64,000 nt of DNA, taken from the NCBI GenBank assembly GCA_021030905.1, contig JAGFMI010000003.1, forward strand, positions 1,054,001-1,118,000, given 5' to 3'. The DNA is from Pyrenula massariospora (lineage: Eukaryota > Ascomycota > Eurotiomycetes > Pyrenulales > Pyrenulaceae). Positions 1 to 11,659 of the stretch are shown one piece after another. Numbering within the stretch: the stretch's first letter is position 1; every line of letters begins with the position of its first letter. A program made the position numbers and the translations under genes. The notes beneath the pieces were generated by a model, which was not told the DNA's origin, ran no database searches, and saw only the letters and a program-made list of their open reading frames with translations.

Positions 1-822
1 TACCCTGGCAAGCATTCGTTTACTTCAGCTCTCATATGGGCCCTCGAACGGCTGGCCGACGAGAGTCCTTTCAGCACTTGCGCGCTTAAACTGAAGATCC
101 ATGATGCACCTGATTTCCCGAAGGATGGCCAAACACCTATCCTTGGTCCACGTGATCCGCAGTCTAATCGTCTTACTATTGACGAGCATATTTGGATCGA
201 GGCGTTAGGGCAAAACAATGAACACCCATCAGAAGCCCTTGGAATGTCTCGCGAAGACAAGAAGTTCGAGGGAGACCACGTGGATTTCCGATTCTACTTC
301 GAAGGATCCGTTGATGAAGACGAACTCAAGACAGCGGCTAAAGAAATGAAAAAGATCATTAAAAGCCATGTAATGCCATTGCACAGTATTGGTTTCATTC
401 GGAAAGGAAATCGCGTGAAGGAAGCTGTTGCTAGATGGATGCTAGCAGTCCGAAGAAAACCAGCTTCTGCTAGAAATGATGGGCCCGGCCCGTCCACGTC
501 ACACACGCCAGTTATAGCGATTGATGAACGTCAGACGCATGTCAAGAGTGGCTATCTCCTCAATCCGAGTCCTGAAAGAATTGAGATTCCATCTACGCCA
601 CAGAGCACTGTTATCATGTCAGCAGACGACGAAACATCCCCTTTACTGTTGCCAAGGGAGAGTACCGGCTCAGCGCGCCAAGAGTCTCAGCATCCCTCCA
701 GCATGCAATATCATTTTCGAGAACTTCTCAAGTGCATGTGGACCAGCCTTACGCGCTTTTTCACCCGGAGACACAAGGCCTCGGTAGGCTACCCAACAGA
801 CCGCATAAATTCAGAATGCTAA
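1..822 (+). CDS. C-terminal part of a fungal protein, possibly caspase-like; 5' end cut by window edge
   Basis: The reading frame is open from base 1 to the TGA-free stop at 820-822, so about 273 C-terminal residues are visible and the start lies outside the window. The first 30 residues contain a PGKHSFTSALIWAL block followed by APDFPK and QTPIL. That pattern reminds me of the region after the catalytic domain in fungal caspase-like (peptidase C14) proteins, where a small C-terminal domain follows. A charged helix (DEDELKTAAKEMKKIIK) and a low-complexity, Ser/Pro-rich tail come next. No catalytic His or Cys dyad is visible because that part is missing. The family call is memory-based inference; that it is coding is more certain. 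Confidence 0.5.
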   Translation, partial: YPGKHSFTSALIWALERLADESPFSTCALKLKIHDAPDFPKDGQTPILGPRDPQSNRLTIDEHIWIEALGQNNEHPSEALGMSREDKKFEGDHVDFRFYFEGSVDEDELKTAAKEMKKIIKSHVMPLHSIGFIRKGNRVKEAVARWMLAVRRKPASARNDGPGPSTSHTPVIAIDERQTHVKSGYLLNPSPERIEIPSTPQSTVIMSADDETSPLLLPRESTGSARQESQHPSSMQYHFRELLKCMWTSLTRFFTRRHKASVGYPTDRINSEC

Positions 823-2476
823 TATCCGTAAGCCAAAAGGACAAATCTCAAGGACAAAAACCAGTTCATCGTCCTGACCGACATTCTGGCTAAGTTAAGA
901 TATGTACAGCACTTGCAGCGGTAAAAATGATTCCGTGAAGTCTATCTACGTGCGTGCGAGAGCTTCGTACGTTGACCCGATACCGACAAGCCACATACCT
1001 CAATCTTCGAGTCATGAGTTGCACACCCCTGCTCTACGAATCGAATCGGCTCTCGACGTGGCTAAATTCGCTTGCAAATAGCCCGTCGCACCTCATCCCT
1101 CTCAAGTCAAGCAAACCTCCACGGACCCAACAAGACAAAACGATCCGGCGCAGAAGAGGTCATGAAGCATTCCACGAGCCTTCCAATCAGAGGAAAGCAC
1201 AATGTCAACATCAAAGATAGACGTCAAGATGTATAGATCCGGAGAAGTTGGTAGAATACAGCGAGCTGGTGTTTTTATCTGAGTTTATTAACTTGAGCAT
1301 ACAGCACTAAAAAAGCTTTCCACTTGCAAGATTCAAAGGTGTATCGTTATTGCTGTTTGTCTGTTATTCTCCGAGCATTGCGTCGTGGCTTCTTATATGG
1401 ACTACGATATCATATCATATGCCAGCCACATCCGCGGGCGGAGAAGACGGCGATATCTCGAGCCACCTCAAGCGCAGCCTAAAAGGCTTTCTTCCGAAGG
1501 GCACTTGGTCGGCCCCTGTGTTTGTGCTGTTTTAGAAGAGGAATCTTCATGCACAGATGGCGCATGTTAGAGCTTACTGCTCCAAACTGTCCTCTGAACA
1601 GGTGCATACATTATTTCTCATGCATCGCTGTCTGAGACGCACTGTCCACGCTACCACGAGTCTACCGGCGAGACCCGTCTACGGAAAAGCCTGTAGACTC
1701 ATGTACCACTCCCGCAGGCTAGCTATCGTAGCACATGAGTCTGGGTCGTTACTCTCAGGTGTCAATGGAGAGGTCTATGTGCACTCTTTCTTCCACTTCA
1801 GCCCGTATCTGTACTTGGCTTGTCAGACTTGAACGGTACATCAATTTCGAGCCTTATCTACACCCGACTCCCTATGCGAGACACTACGCTGGTCCAATCG
1901 TAAAGACGCGTATATACCATCTCCCACAGAGTTTTCGCGGTGGAGTGCGTGGTGTTTCGACGTATTACCTCGAGCGGAGGGGTAGGGACGTACCCGTCGA
2001 ACTGGGGGTGTGGTTTTTGGGTCCACGGGGGATGAGCTTCGCTGTGTGCATGGGATGGTTTTGAACGGGGCTCACATCACGCGGACACAGCGGTGGGCCA
2101 ACCATGGCATGGGCCGGTGAGCGAGGCTATGGCGGGCATGCAGGGCGGGTATGAAGAAGGGGAGGAGCAGGAGAGGATAGCTGACGGCGTGGATGGCAGA
2201 AGGCTTATCAAAAAATATATTCGGTGACCATATCTAGAGCTTCTAACCAGAGCCACAGATCAACTTATAGAAATAGATAATTATATTGGCCTCATCGGTG
2301 ACTAATCAATCAAGAGTTGAGATGCTGTATAGTACTTTCACGGCAATCAGATGCCTGCTTCGCGCTCTGCACCGCCAAACTTGCTGACTAAAATTACATT
2401 CGATCCACAAGCGTGGACAACAAAGCGTAGTAGAACTGAAAAGGATGAAATGGAATGATGTGTCCTTCGTCTCTGC
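823..2476. other. Intergenic, no supported gene
   Basis: Only short overlapping frames without splice-consistent structure or recognisable motifs are present. The right part (about 2100-2476) is the presumed 3' untranslated region of the ABC transporter gene. Confidence 0.5.
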
Positions 2477-5400
2477 TCACAACGTCTTCAATTTCTTCTT
2501 CCCCTTCGGCATCCTTGCAATCCAGTACAGAGCCATCGCCGCGGCGATATTGAACGCGACATAGGCCCAGATAATGCCAAAGTTGCGCCATCGGGTGCTG
2601 TACTCTGAACTGATGCCCTCCAAGAACACATTCGTGTCCTTGATCTTGCAGTAGCTGCAGTCACTCGTTGCGTTTGCGTCCAGCAGGTACCCACCAGCCC
2701 TCGAGATGTAGTCCTCCATGTAGCCGCCACATGTCTGGCCGTTCGGAGCATTGAAGGTGGCGAACTCGTTGCTTGCGCATGTCACCTCGACGTTGGCCAG
2801 GCCGGTCGACAAAATCGCCGAGACCCAGTATGACAGCGGTGAGACCCGGTACAAGAAGATCCAGAAACCGGGCATTTGAGATGGCGTGGCCAACACACCG
2901 CAGAAGAAGAATGCGAGAACGAAGAGGAAATTGGCAACGTTGCCACCATCGTCGGCTGTATCTGAGAAAGAAATGCACATATGTGTGAAGGTGGAAACCC
3001 AAACGAGAAAGAGCCAGAATAAGAGCCACATCAACGCGCCTCTCTCCGTGCTCTGCCCTGCAGCGTCGGCATTCTTGTTGAAGCCAACAGGGTAATAGAA
3101 CAATGCCCACATGAAGACCGAGGCAAGAGTGCTCCAGGGAATCTCGGATATGATTTGGCTAAGCATGAAGATTTTCCAGGAATACGTCTTTGCAGGACGT
3201 TCGCGGACCTCGTACAATGAGCGCTGGGTGATGAAATTCGGCATCTGTTGGTCGACCAATTGACCAACAATACTCATCAGCTCGAAGATAGCAAACATCT
3301 GGTTTTGAAGCCCTTGTATGCTCAGAGGTGCGTTGAGGAAAACCAGGCCGATGAATAAACTAGTGCCAATAACGAGGGTAAGCTTGGAGTAGATGTAAGA
3401 CGGCGTCCGCCAGGATTGCTGGAATACACGTTGTGTAACCACCAGAAACTGCTGCCAGAGTGGTGCAGCAAATTCTCGGTACGAAGCAGGGTCAAGCTCA
3501 TCGTCCGTCGTCTGTCCATCTGTGGTCTTTGCTCTAAGACGTGCCAATTCTTCATGAACAGTTTGGAACTCTGGGCTGGCACGCCACGTCTCGAACCAGT
3601 CAACTTTGGAGAAACTACCAGGGGCAGAGCCAATGGCCTGGAGCATCCACTCGGCCGGGTTAGCACCGGGTGGGCAAGGCTCCGCACCATTGCGCTCGAA
3701 ATAATCCGTGAGGGTCTTGGAATTGTCGCCAATATCGCCTGTGTCACCAAGGATCGTTGGTCAATATAGGTTGGAACAATAAACTAGTTCAAGGGTAATG
3801 CTTATCACAATAAGAGAAGGACGATAAAATGAATGTAGGTACTTACCAAAATAGACAGTCTTGCCTCCATCAGTGAGTAAGAGCAGGCGGTCGAACCGTT
3901 GAAATAGCATTGCAGATGGTTGATGGATAGTGCACAGGATAGACTGTCCCGCCTTAGAGAGCTTATCGAGCAGGTCTAGGACAGCCCAGCTGGTTTGAGA
4001 GTCAAGGCCCGACGTTGGCTCATCAACAAAGAGCAAAAGCGGCGGTTTAGCAACCAACTCGACACCAATAGTCAAACGTTTACGTTGCTCAACGTTGAGA
4101 CCTTCGCCTAGCACACCAACAACGGCATCGGCGTACTCTTGCATCTCTAGCAGTTTGATGATTTCGTCCACGTAGGCAAGCTTTTCCGCCTTTGGGGTAC
4201 TGGCCGGCTGCCGAAGGAGAGCTGAAAACTTCAAGGCCTGCAGTGTAGAATTAGCCTGTTTAGTCTTCAAGAATTCCAAAATAGCTCCAAAGTCTTCCTT
4301 TAGTAGGAATTGGAAGCGGGTTAGGAGTTTTCGTACTTACCTCTCGAACAGTACTCGTCTCAAGATGCAGATCTTGCTGCTGCGCGTAGCCAGTCTTGCG
4401 TTGAAAGCTCTCGTCCCGTATCTTACCATCGACCAACATCTCGCCAGTAAGAACACCCACGCCCATACGACGATCGGCCAAACAATCCAAAAGAGTGGTT
4501 TTGCCTGCCCCCGAAACACCCATCAAAGCCGTGAGAGTACCGGGTCTAACCCAGCCATCGACATTGTCCAGGATGCGCCGAGGTTTGCCCTTGATCTTGA
4601 TGTCGTAACACACATTACTCCAGTGGAAGACGCTTGTGGAGCCTTGAAACCCTCCTTCTTTGCTGGATTCGTGTTCACCTTGTTTCTCTAGTACAGCTGA
4701 TGCAGGACTGGAGAATGACTTCTCAACATCATCACCATCCTTGGCACGGACTTTTGGGACAAAGCCTCGACGAAAGACAAGGATCTCACCCTTGGACTTC
4801 TTCCCCGTGATATACTCGCTAGCGATAAAGTACACAACGTAATTGAAAACCACCATCGCCACAATGATGCCAACATTACGCCACTTATGGCTGTGGTAGT
4901 AGCTGTACGCAGAATTGATGTGGTCGTCCCCATTCACATAAGACTGGCCTGCGACAGCTCCGACAGCATTACAGGCTCCATAGCTTGCAGCACCGCTCGC
5001 ATAATCAGGAATAAAGCCGGAGCAGGTAAAGTTGCGATTGTGGAACTCATTTACCATGAGTGCTTCATAGCCGTAGGCCACAGGGTTCACATAATTGATC
5101 CATCGACACCAGGGCAGCATGTAGTTGACTGGAACAACGAAACCTGTAAATATGAGCAGAGCAAGCATCATGATCGAAGCAGGAACCATGGCTTGTTGTT
5201 CTGTTCGTGAAAGCGAGCCGCTGCAAATATGTTAGTGCCTTCCCCGCCTGTGTTTCATTGTCGAGACAACTTACATGAACCTAAAGACGCCTGACATGGC
5301 CAAAACAATCAGGAATACCACCAATAAGTAAAAGAAGAAGTTTCCAGGCTCACGGAAGAGGTTGGTCATAAAGTAAAACACCAAGTTGAAAGAAATGGTG

Positions 5401-7299
5401 CTCGTGATCTTCACAGGCAAGTCAACTAGGACAGAAGCGTATGATTCGGCTGATGGGTGATAAAAGGCATAGCGGGACTGCTTTTCCACGATTGGGCGTT
5501 GAGCATACAGCGTCATGACCTCAAGAATAGAGGAGAAGGCATTGAACAAAATAGCTATGAAAAGGACCACGGATCGGCCGTAGAATGAGTTCGTGTCCGG
5601 ACCGAGGTTGTAGAATAAGGACGACGTAATGAGAGCCATGATCGTATTTCCAACCATCACCCAGATGGTTGGCCAAGGATCAGCTTTGAATCGCGCCAAC
5701 CCGCGCCACATACAGAGTTGGACCTGCTGGCCGTAAGTTAGGGTGTATGGCGACTTAATACGCTGTCCCTTTGCTTGATGTGATTTCTTGAGTTGTCGGA
5801 AGGTCTCAGCATCAGGCCCATCAACCGGATGCTGGGTCTTGTACTCCTCAATTTCGGCTTGCAGCGCACCGTACTCAGGGCTGTTCCTCCAGGCGGCTGC
5901 GAATTCGTCAGAAGTTCGTGGAGGTTTACAGCCGGAGCGAGTGATCCGCTCTGCCGGAAAGGTCATTGACGTGAGGAAATCAGGCGTTGTCTGACGCGCT
6001 GGACACTCAAACCCAAGGTTGACGAAGTAGTCTTTAGCCCTGGATGCAGGTCCAAAGTAGATCTGGCGCCCCTCATAGAGGACCAGTGCCTTGTCAAACA
6101 GGTCATAAGCGCTCTGGGGAGCCTGATACATGGATACGGCGCATGTCTGACCAAACAATTCAGACTGGAGTCTCAAGGTCTTGCAGAATTCAATCGCGTT
6201 GGCCGAGTCTAGACCACGCGTCGAGCTGGAATTGGCAATTAGTATGTGTTCCCATTTGCGAAGAGAAGCTGCTAGAAATATCACTCACTTATCCCAACAC
6301 TGAAATGGGGCGTCTGCCAGCGTGGCCTCGGCAATCGTAACACGCTTACGTTCTCCTCCAGAGACTCCTCTTACGAAGTTGTCCCCGACTTTAGTATGTA
6401 TGGTGTGACTGATGCCATACATGGCCATTACGACGTCTCGAAGATGCTCGCAGTACCTATGAACAGGGCTGTCAATACATGGCTGATGACGTGAGGGATG
6501 GAGAGGACAGAGAGTCAAAGACGGTTCTGATAACATACTGCTTGCGATCAATGTCCTGCGGTAACTCCTTCTGGCAGCGCGCGCGCGATGCAAAAGTCAA
6601 TGTCTCGCCAACTGTCAACATGGGAAAATGGACATCGACCTCGGCAGTATAGATGGCATCACCTCGATGCGCCGTATTCATCTCCTTGGCCGAGATGCCC
6701 TGATAGTTGAAATACGAACCCTTGTCGACGTAGATACCGTTCGTCTCACCCGAGATAGTCTTGAGGAAGGTTGAGCAACCAGAACCAGGCGGGCCCAGGA
6801 CACAACACATCTCACCGGCGCGAACGATGCCGTCAAACTGGCGCAAGATATCGCTTCGAGTCTGACCTGCCGTGCTGGAGAAGAAACGGCGAACCATGCC
6901 TGGCAATGCGATCCAAACATTGCCGACATCCTTTTGAAAGTCGGTTGGAGTGCCGTACCCGAACACGTTCAAGTTTTGGAAACAGAGTCCAACCTGGCGG
7001 AAGCTCTGACCGCGTTCGTTGGCGACTCTGGCAAGGTTTTTGGCCCACGCATTAGCATTGAATTTCGTACCGCTTGGATTCAATGGAGAATCTGGGTCAT
7101 CGCTGCCGAAAATGGGCTTGCCCTTGGCATCGTTGGTATCAACATCTGTGGTATGCGTGTTTTGCGAGTATTCGCGTGCCAGCTCCTGCACGATGGAATG
7201 TCGCGTCTTCTCTGATTCTGCTTTCTCCGGCTGAACCTCATCAGTCGCGCTCTCAAACTCAGTCCGCGCTGGCGGTACGTGGACTCCCGCGACGGACAT
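2477..7299 (-). CDS. PDR-type (ABCG) full-size ABC transporter
   Basis: This is a plasma-membrane pleiotropic drug resistance exporter, expected to pump hydrophobic compounds using ATP. Six exons fit by phase: 7299-6539, 6456-6289, 6225-5275, 5220-4341, 4237-3847 and 3738-2477, giving about 1470 aa, the normal PDR length. The order is NBD1-TMD1-NBD2-TMD2. NBD1 has the degenerate PDR Walker [10 protein letters not shown] (Cys in place of Lys) and signature VSGGERKR followed by the STRGLDSA block. NBD2 has a standard Walker [10 protein letters not shown], the PDR-specific [15 protein letters not shown] signature and the [11 protein letters not shown] block. Two hydrophobic halves carry the usual TM clusters and a Cys-containing extracellular loop. 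It is divergent from the MFS gene at 8118, sharing an 818-bp upstream region. Its position beside the tropolone cluster suggests export or self-protection; that role is inference. Confidence 0.95.
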
Positions 7300-8117
7300 G
7301 GCCCCCTATGAGACCGACCTCGGTCGTCTCCGAAATGTCCAGTCAGACGTGTTACGGCGCGCCCAGAGAAAAAGTAGTAATAGTAGCCGACTGTCAGATT
7401 AGGATTCGAAACAGGTGCATTAGAGTTAGGTAAGGTGGGCGAGAGGAAGGAATAAAAAAGTTGATCCCCTTTCCAGATCCCGGCGTTGACTGTACGCCGT
7501 TCCTCCGCGGTGCTGGATGCCGTTCCGTGTTTGTGTAACCCACAGCCACGGTCCGCACGGCGACTACTTCGGTGAGTATACTGACCAATCATGGCTGGCA
7601 GCGAGGAAAGGAGGTTCACCTCAACACAAATTAAATAAGGTGAAATGGACGACTTTCACTGCGCGGGAACTAGTGTTCGAAGTCTACTCCAAGGGTAAGC
7701 GAGGAGATCGGGTGCTGATAAGATCGATAATGCATCCCCCCAAATCCTAATTTCACGGCTCATCAACACCATCGGCGTCACCTTGTCAATGATCGGGCTC
7801 ACTGTATCTCGTCAGCGCGTTATGAATAAGCTGTTTACACACGGCGAGCACTTAGAAGCTCCCTTCCCGGAGGCTTGATGGATCACGCAATTATCACTGG
7901 CATACGGCAGAAAAGTCTACCACCAAATCGGTGACCGGGTTGACAATAAAAAGGATCGAGCAACGAGGTCTAACTACTTCAATGTTATCGTTATTTGATT
8001 ATCTCCATTTTTATCTGTCGGTTTCCTTGGCGGGCTGGACTCCCGACATAGTAGACTCTGCGAACAGCCTGACTTTCCCCTGTTACATTTGGGTTTTAAG
8101 TAAAGCAAGAAGAGGCC
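7300..8117. promoter_or_regulatory. Shared divergent upstream region of the ABC and MFS transporter genes
   Basis: This 818-bp interval separates the start codons of two transporters transcribed in opposite directions, so it must contain both promoters. No single operator is convincing. A palindromic GACCGACCTCGGTC lies at about 7313-7326, just upstream of the ABC start. CGG/CCG triplets around it could be Zn2Cys6 half sites (inference). Confidence 0.45.
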
Positions 8118-9673
8118 ATGTCCTTTTATAATGCAAAGGAACGCAGCTCCTGGATTGCGGGCAGCTTTATAAATTTCATAAACTTCAGCGAGACTCGGCT
8201 CGTGGACCTCCAGAAGCCCTTCGACTCAGAGGTCGAGACGAGTAACGACAAATGGCAAGCGCCACCGCCTGCCGAACCGTCAATATATGCCAGCCAGCCA
8301 GACGGAGGGTTGGTAGCCTGGCTGCAGGTGCTGGGTGCCTGGATCCTCTACTTCAATACTTGGGGTGCTATGAATGCCTTTGGAGTCTTTCAGACATATT
8401 ATGGGACCGGCGAACTTTTCACCGAGTCTTCGTCCAATATCGCCTGGATTGGCTCGATCCAGACTTTCTGCCTCCAGGCGACGGGCCTCATTGCGGGGCC
8501 GATCTACGACCGCGGTGGCTTCAAAAGTCTCATTGTTGTGGGTAGCTTTGGGGTGGTGCTGGGATACATGATGCTGAGCCTGGTACGTGATCTGTTCATT
8601 CTTCCAGCAAGAAATCTTTAGATTTTGTTCGACACAGATGGTAGCATATGGTATAAGAGACTTGGTTTCTCTAAATGAAGGATAAGAAAGAGACAAGAAG
8701 TAAATAGAGAGACGCTGACACTCCATCTCCACAGTGCAAGCAATTCTGGCAAGTCGTTTTGACACAAGGATTTATCATCGGTATCGGCGAAGGATGCCTC
8801 TTTACGCCCATGGTCTCCATCCTCCCAACATACTTCAGTAGGCGGATGGGATTGGCAATGGGCATCGCGTCCTCGGGCTCCTCCATGGGTGGCGTCATCT
8901 ATCCCATTATGATGAAAAGCCTGTTTGAAAAGATTGGCTTTAGTTGGGCAACGCGTGTGCTTGGCTTCACAGCCCTTGGGATGCTGCTAATCCCCATCAT
9001 CGTGATGAAGGAACGTGCCAAACCTACAAAAAGGGAGGTCCGTGCGTTCGTTGACCTGTCTGCTTTCACCGAACTGCCCTTCATGGTCTTCATTATCGCC
9101 ACATTGACTGGCTTCATCGCTCTGACCATCGCTCTCTTCTATCTTGCATTGTTCGCCGAAGTCCAAAACATCACCGGTGAGAACCTTGCCTTCTACATCG
9201 TCGCCATCTACAATGCTGCCTCGGTCTTCGGTCGAATTGCACCCAATGCCATTTCAGACAAGACAGGGCCATTCAACATCATCGCCCCTTGCGCAATAAT
9301 CACAGGCGTCCTCCTCTTCTGCCTCATACCTCTGCACGCCTCGCAAGTCGGTGCTATCATTGTTCTCGCCATCCTGCTCGGCTTCTTCACCGGCGTCTTT
9401 GTGGCAATCCCGCCGACATGCTTCCCCCGTCTAACCGAGAACAAGGCCATGGTCGGCACTCGGGTCGGCATGGGCTTTACGATCATCGGGTTTGGTATGC
9501 TCATCGGAGGTCCCGGCGCTGGCCGAATTCTGGGGTCGAATCCAGGCACGACGGGACCGCTGAACTTTGCGGGCCTGTGGATCTTCGGAGGTGTGACTGC
9601 GATTGCGTCGGGGTTGATGTATGGTGTTGTGAGATTCCTAATCACTGGGCCGAGATTGGCTGCCAAGGCCTGA
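8118..9673 (+). CDS. MFS transporter, monocarboxylate-porter (SLC16/MCT) like
   Basis: Two exons, 8118-8582 and 8735-9673, are joined in phase 0 across a 152-nt GTACGT..ACAG intron and give 467 aa. After a polar N-terminus of about 60 residues comes the MCT family motif DGG-x3-W at the head of TM1. About 12 hydrophobic segments follow, including a Gly-rich YDRGGFKS loop between TM2 and TM3 and the SRRMGLAMGIASSGSS stretch typical of fungal MCT-like carriers. The protein should sit in the plasma or vacuolar membrane. The substrate cannot be read from the sequence; in this context a cluster metabolite or precursor is plausible. The donor, acceptor and frame all agree, so the model is solid. Confidence 0.93.
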
Positions 9674-9862
9674 CGGAACACGGCGGCTAAGGTAGATGGA
9701 TAGGAGTCGAGACCTAGCGGAGGCAATCGGTATAAAGGTTTATGTCCAGTTGAAAGACGTAGCTGCAGCTAGATCCTGTCTGAGGTCAGCTGACGGAAAT
9801 TTAAGCTTAACATACGTAAAGTGGTGACTAGGTCTTGGATGAGCTTAGATCATCAATATATC

Positions 9863-10004
9863 AGGATTCTTCCTGAGCGCCGTGGCAAGGCATCAAGCTT
9901 CTCGACACACCTTCTGCAAAGTTCCGGGCTCCAGGATTCTTTCTAAGCGCTGCGTGGTAAACTAACAAGTTTCTCAACGCCTTATCTGCAAAGCTTTGGG
10001 GTTT
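9863..10004. repeat. Diverged tandem duplication, units of about 70 nt
   Basis: Two adjacent units, about 9863-9932 and 9933-10004, align along their length. Both begin AGGATTCTT/AGGATTCTTT, both carry GAGCGC or AAGCGC, then AAGCTTCTC or AAGTTTCTC, and TCTGCAAAG. A third start AGGATTAAGCG follows at 10005. Many of the differences are C/T or G/A transitions. Confidence 0.6.
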
Positions 10005-10749
10005 AGGATTAAGCGTAAGGGCTGACGTGGATCCTGTAGGTGGATTCTTATCTGCTTCCGCCATCCATGTTGGTCGTGTATTGCACGTCGAGGACTGTCA
10101 AGCCACTCATCATGATTGACTTGTGCGAGGTTTAACTTGATTTTAGTGTTGCTTGACTAATATTCCTATCGACATATTTATTATTATAGGTATTAGTATA
10201 TCTGGCTACAGCTCGGTAACACATCAGAGAAGGTCTTGGGTAGTTGAGTTGTTGGCCAGGTCCCCCGTGTAGATCCGTCGTTTAAGTAGCGCAGCCAGCC
10301 GGTTTCCGGGTCGGAAATGAGATATGGATCGGTTTCCATCGGCATCAAAAGTAGGTAGTTAGGTCAAGAGTCCGGTAGATTGATAGGCGATCCTTGTTGT
10401 ATGTGCTTTCTCGATTTCTGTATGCTTACACTTCCCGGTGATAAGAAGTTCTTACTCCGATCGAATGCAAAAGCACTTTGAGCTTTGATAGTGAGCCCGC
10501 GCTGTCCCTGCTCTCATTGGAAGTTACCTCTTGCCGTACCGCCGAGAGAACCCCAGACCCAGACGCTTACGCTCGGGTCGCCCTGCTAGAAATGGTAATT
10601 CTTAATAACGATGGCCGCTGAGCCAATACGAATACGAAGAATTCCACGGTGCGCTGGAGTGTAGAGGGGCTTGCTGGAGCGGGGGTTTGTGGAACGGAGG
10701 AGGCGTTTGTTAGTACGTGGGAGCGATTGGTGCTCTGTCGGTTGGATGG

Positions 10750-11130
10750 ATCGATGCGTGAGCCGTGGAGCGGAGGGTGTTCTTTTCTAAAAGTGGATGT
10801 TTGGACGTGGTTGACAGCGACTTGTGGGACAAGGAGTACATTTCAAAAGTCCGACTTTTCGCGAGCTGTTGATCTGGATGCGTGAGTTGTGGAACGAACC
10901 GGTTCGTTCTCGAAGCAGCCCTCATGGATCGGTCGACGGGCTGCATGCGGTATTTGGGGGAGTCGTGGGACGAGGAGTGCTTTTCTGAGAGTGGTTGAGT
11001 TTGACATCCTGTAGGCTGTCTGTGTGACTTACGGAACGAACCGGATCTTTCCAGAAACGGCCTCCGACATGCTGCAGGCTGAATGTGTGAGTTGCGAATT
11101 GAGGCGTGTCTTTGTTTGTACAAAAGTGGC
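10750..11130. repeat. Degenerate minisatellite-like repeats, period about 60-70 nt
   Basis: A block of the form GTGAG-TTGTGGAACGAACC followed by TTCTTTTC and AAAAGTGG recurs with heavy divergence at about 10754, 10822, 10878, 10962, 11020 and 11082. GGAACGAACCGG is exact at 10891 and 11033. GTGGGAC-AGGAGT recurs at about 10825 and 10965. The open frame on the minus strand here merely translates the repeat. Confidence 0.5.
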
Positions 11131-11659
11131 TTTTTAAGGGCTATTGAAAGTCTGCAGGCGGTATGTATGTACAAGCGGTGGAACCTGGAAGAGTGGAATG
11201 GAGTCGTGACAATCGTCGATGACCGTGCGTAGGTCCTCGTTTCCCGCTTAGAGAAAACGGCGCAGGCAGAAGAGCTGATGCAAACTTTTGATAAGCACTA
11301 TGTCCGAAATGTCCGTGGGCGTAATGTAGGGTTGGATTGGGTCATCTGTCGGGATGCAGATGGGATGCCTTGCGTTGTGTGACGTGCAGGGTGGATTGGA
11401 TGGGGAGTGGGATGTTTCACAGGGCAGGATCGGGGGGTTTTGTTGGGGAGGAGGGAGGAGCGGGTCGGGAGGATTGGCGTTGTGAGAGGGAAGAGGCGGA
11501 AGGCGAGAATGCTGGAAGGCAGGATTATGAGGTAGGACGAACCCGTCTTACGTGCTTTATCCAAGCATATACGAATTCGACTCTCATGGGTGAGTGATCG
11601 TGAAAAGGGAGAGATCTAAACAGCATACAGGGACCTGAATTGGTACAAAGATAGGAAGC

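Larger units (their letters stand above)
9674..11659. other. Gene-free 2-kb spacer with degenerate repeats
   Basis: I find no coding frame supported by motifs or splice structure. The stretch contains two blocks of degenerate direct repeats, listed separately. G-rich sequence around 11395-11510 lies downstream of the terpene cyclase. Confidence 0.5.

Noticed and set aside
9863-10004. CRISPR-like array
   Set aside because: Only two diverged adjacent units without spacers, in a eukaryotic genome; an ordinary tandem duplication.
10710-11174. 154-codon minus-strand frame
   Set aside because: It is a translation of the degenerate repeat block; composition and period follow the repeats, with no known domain.
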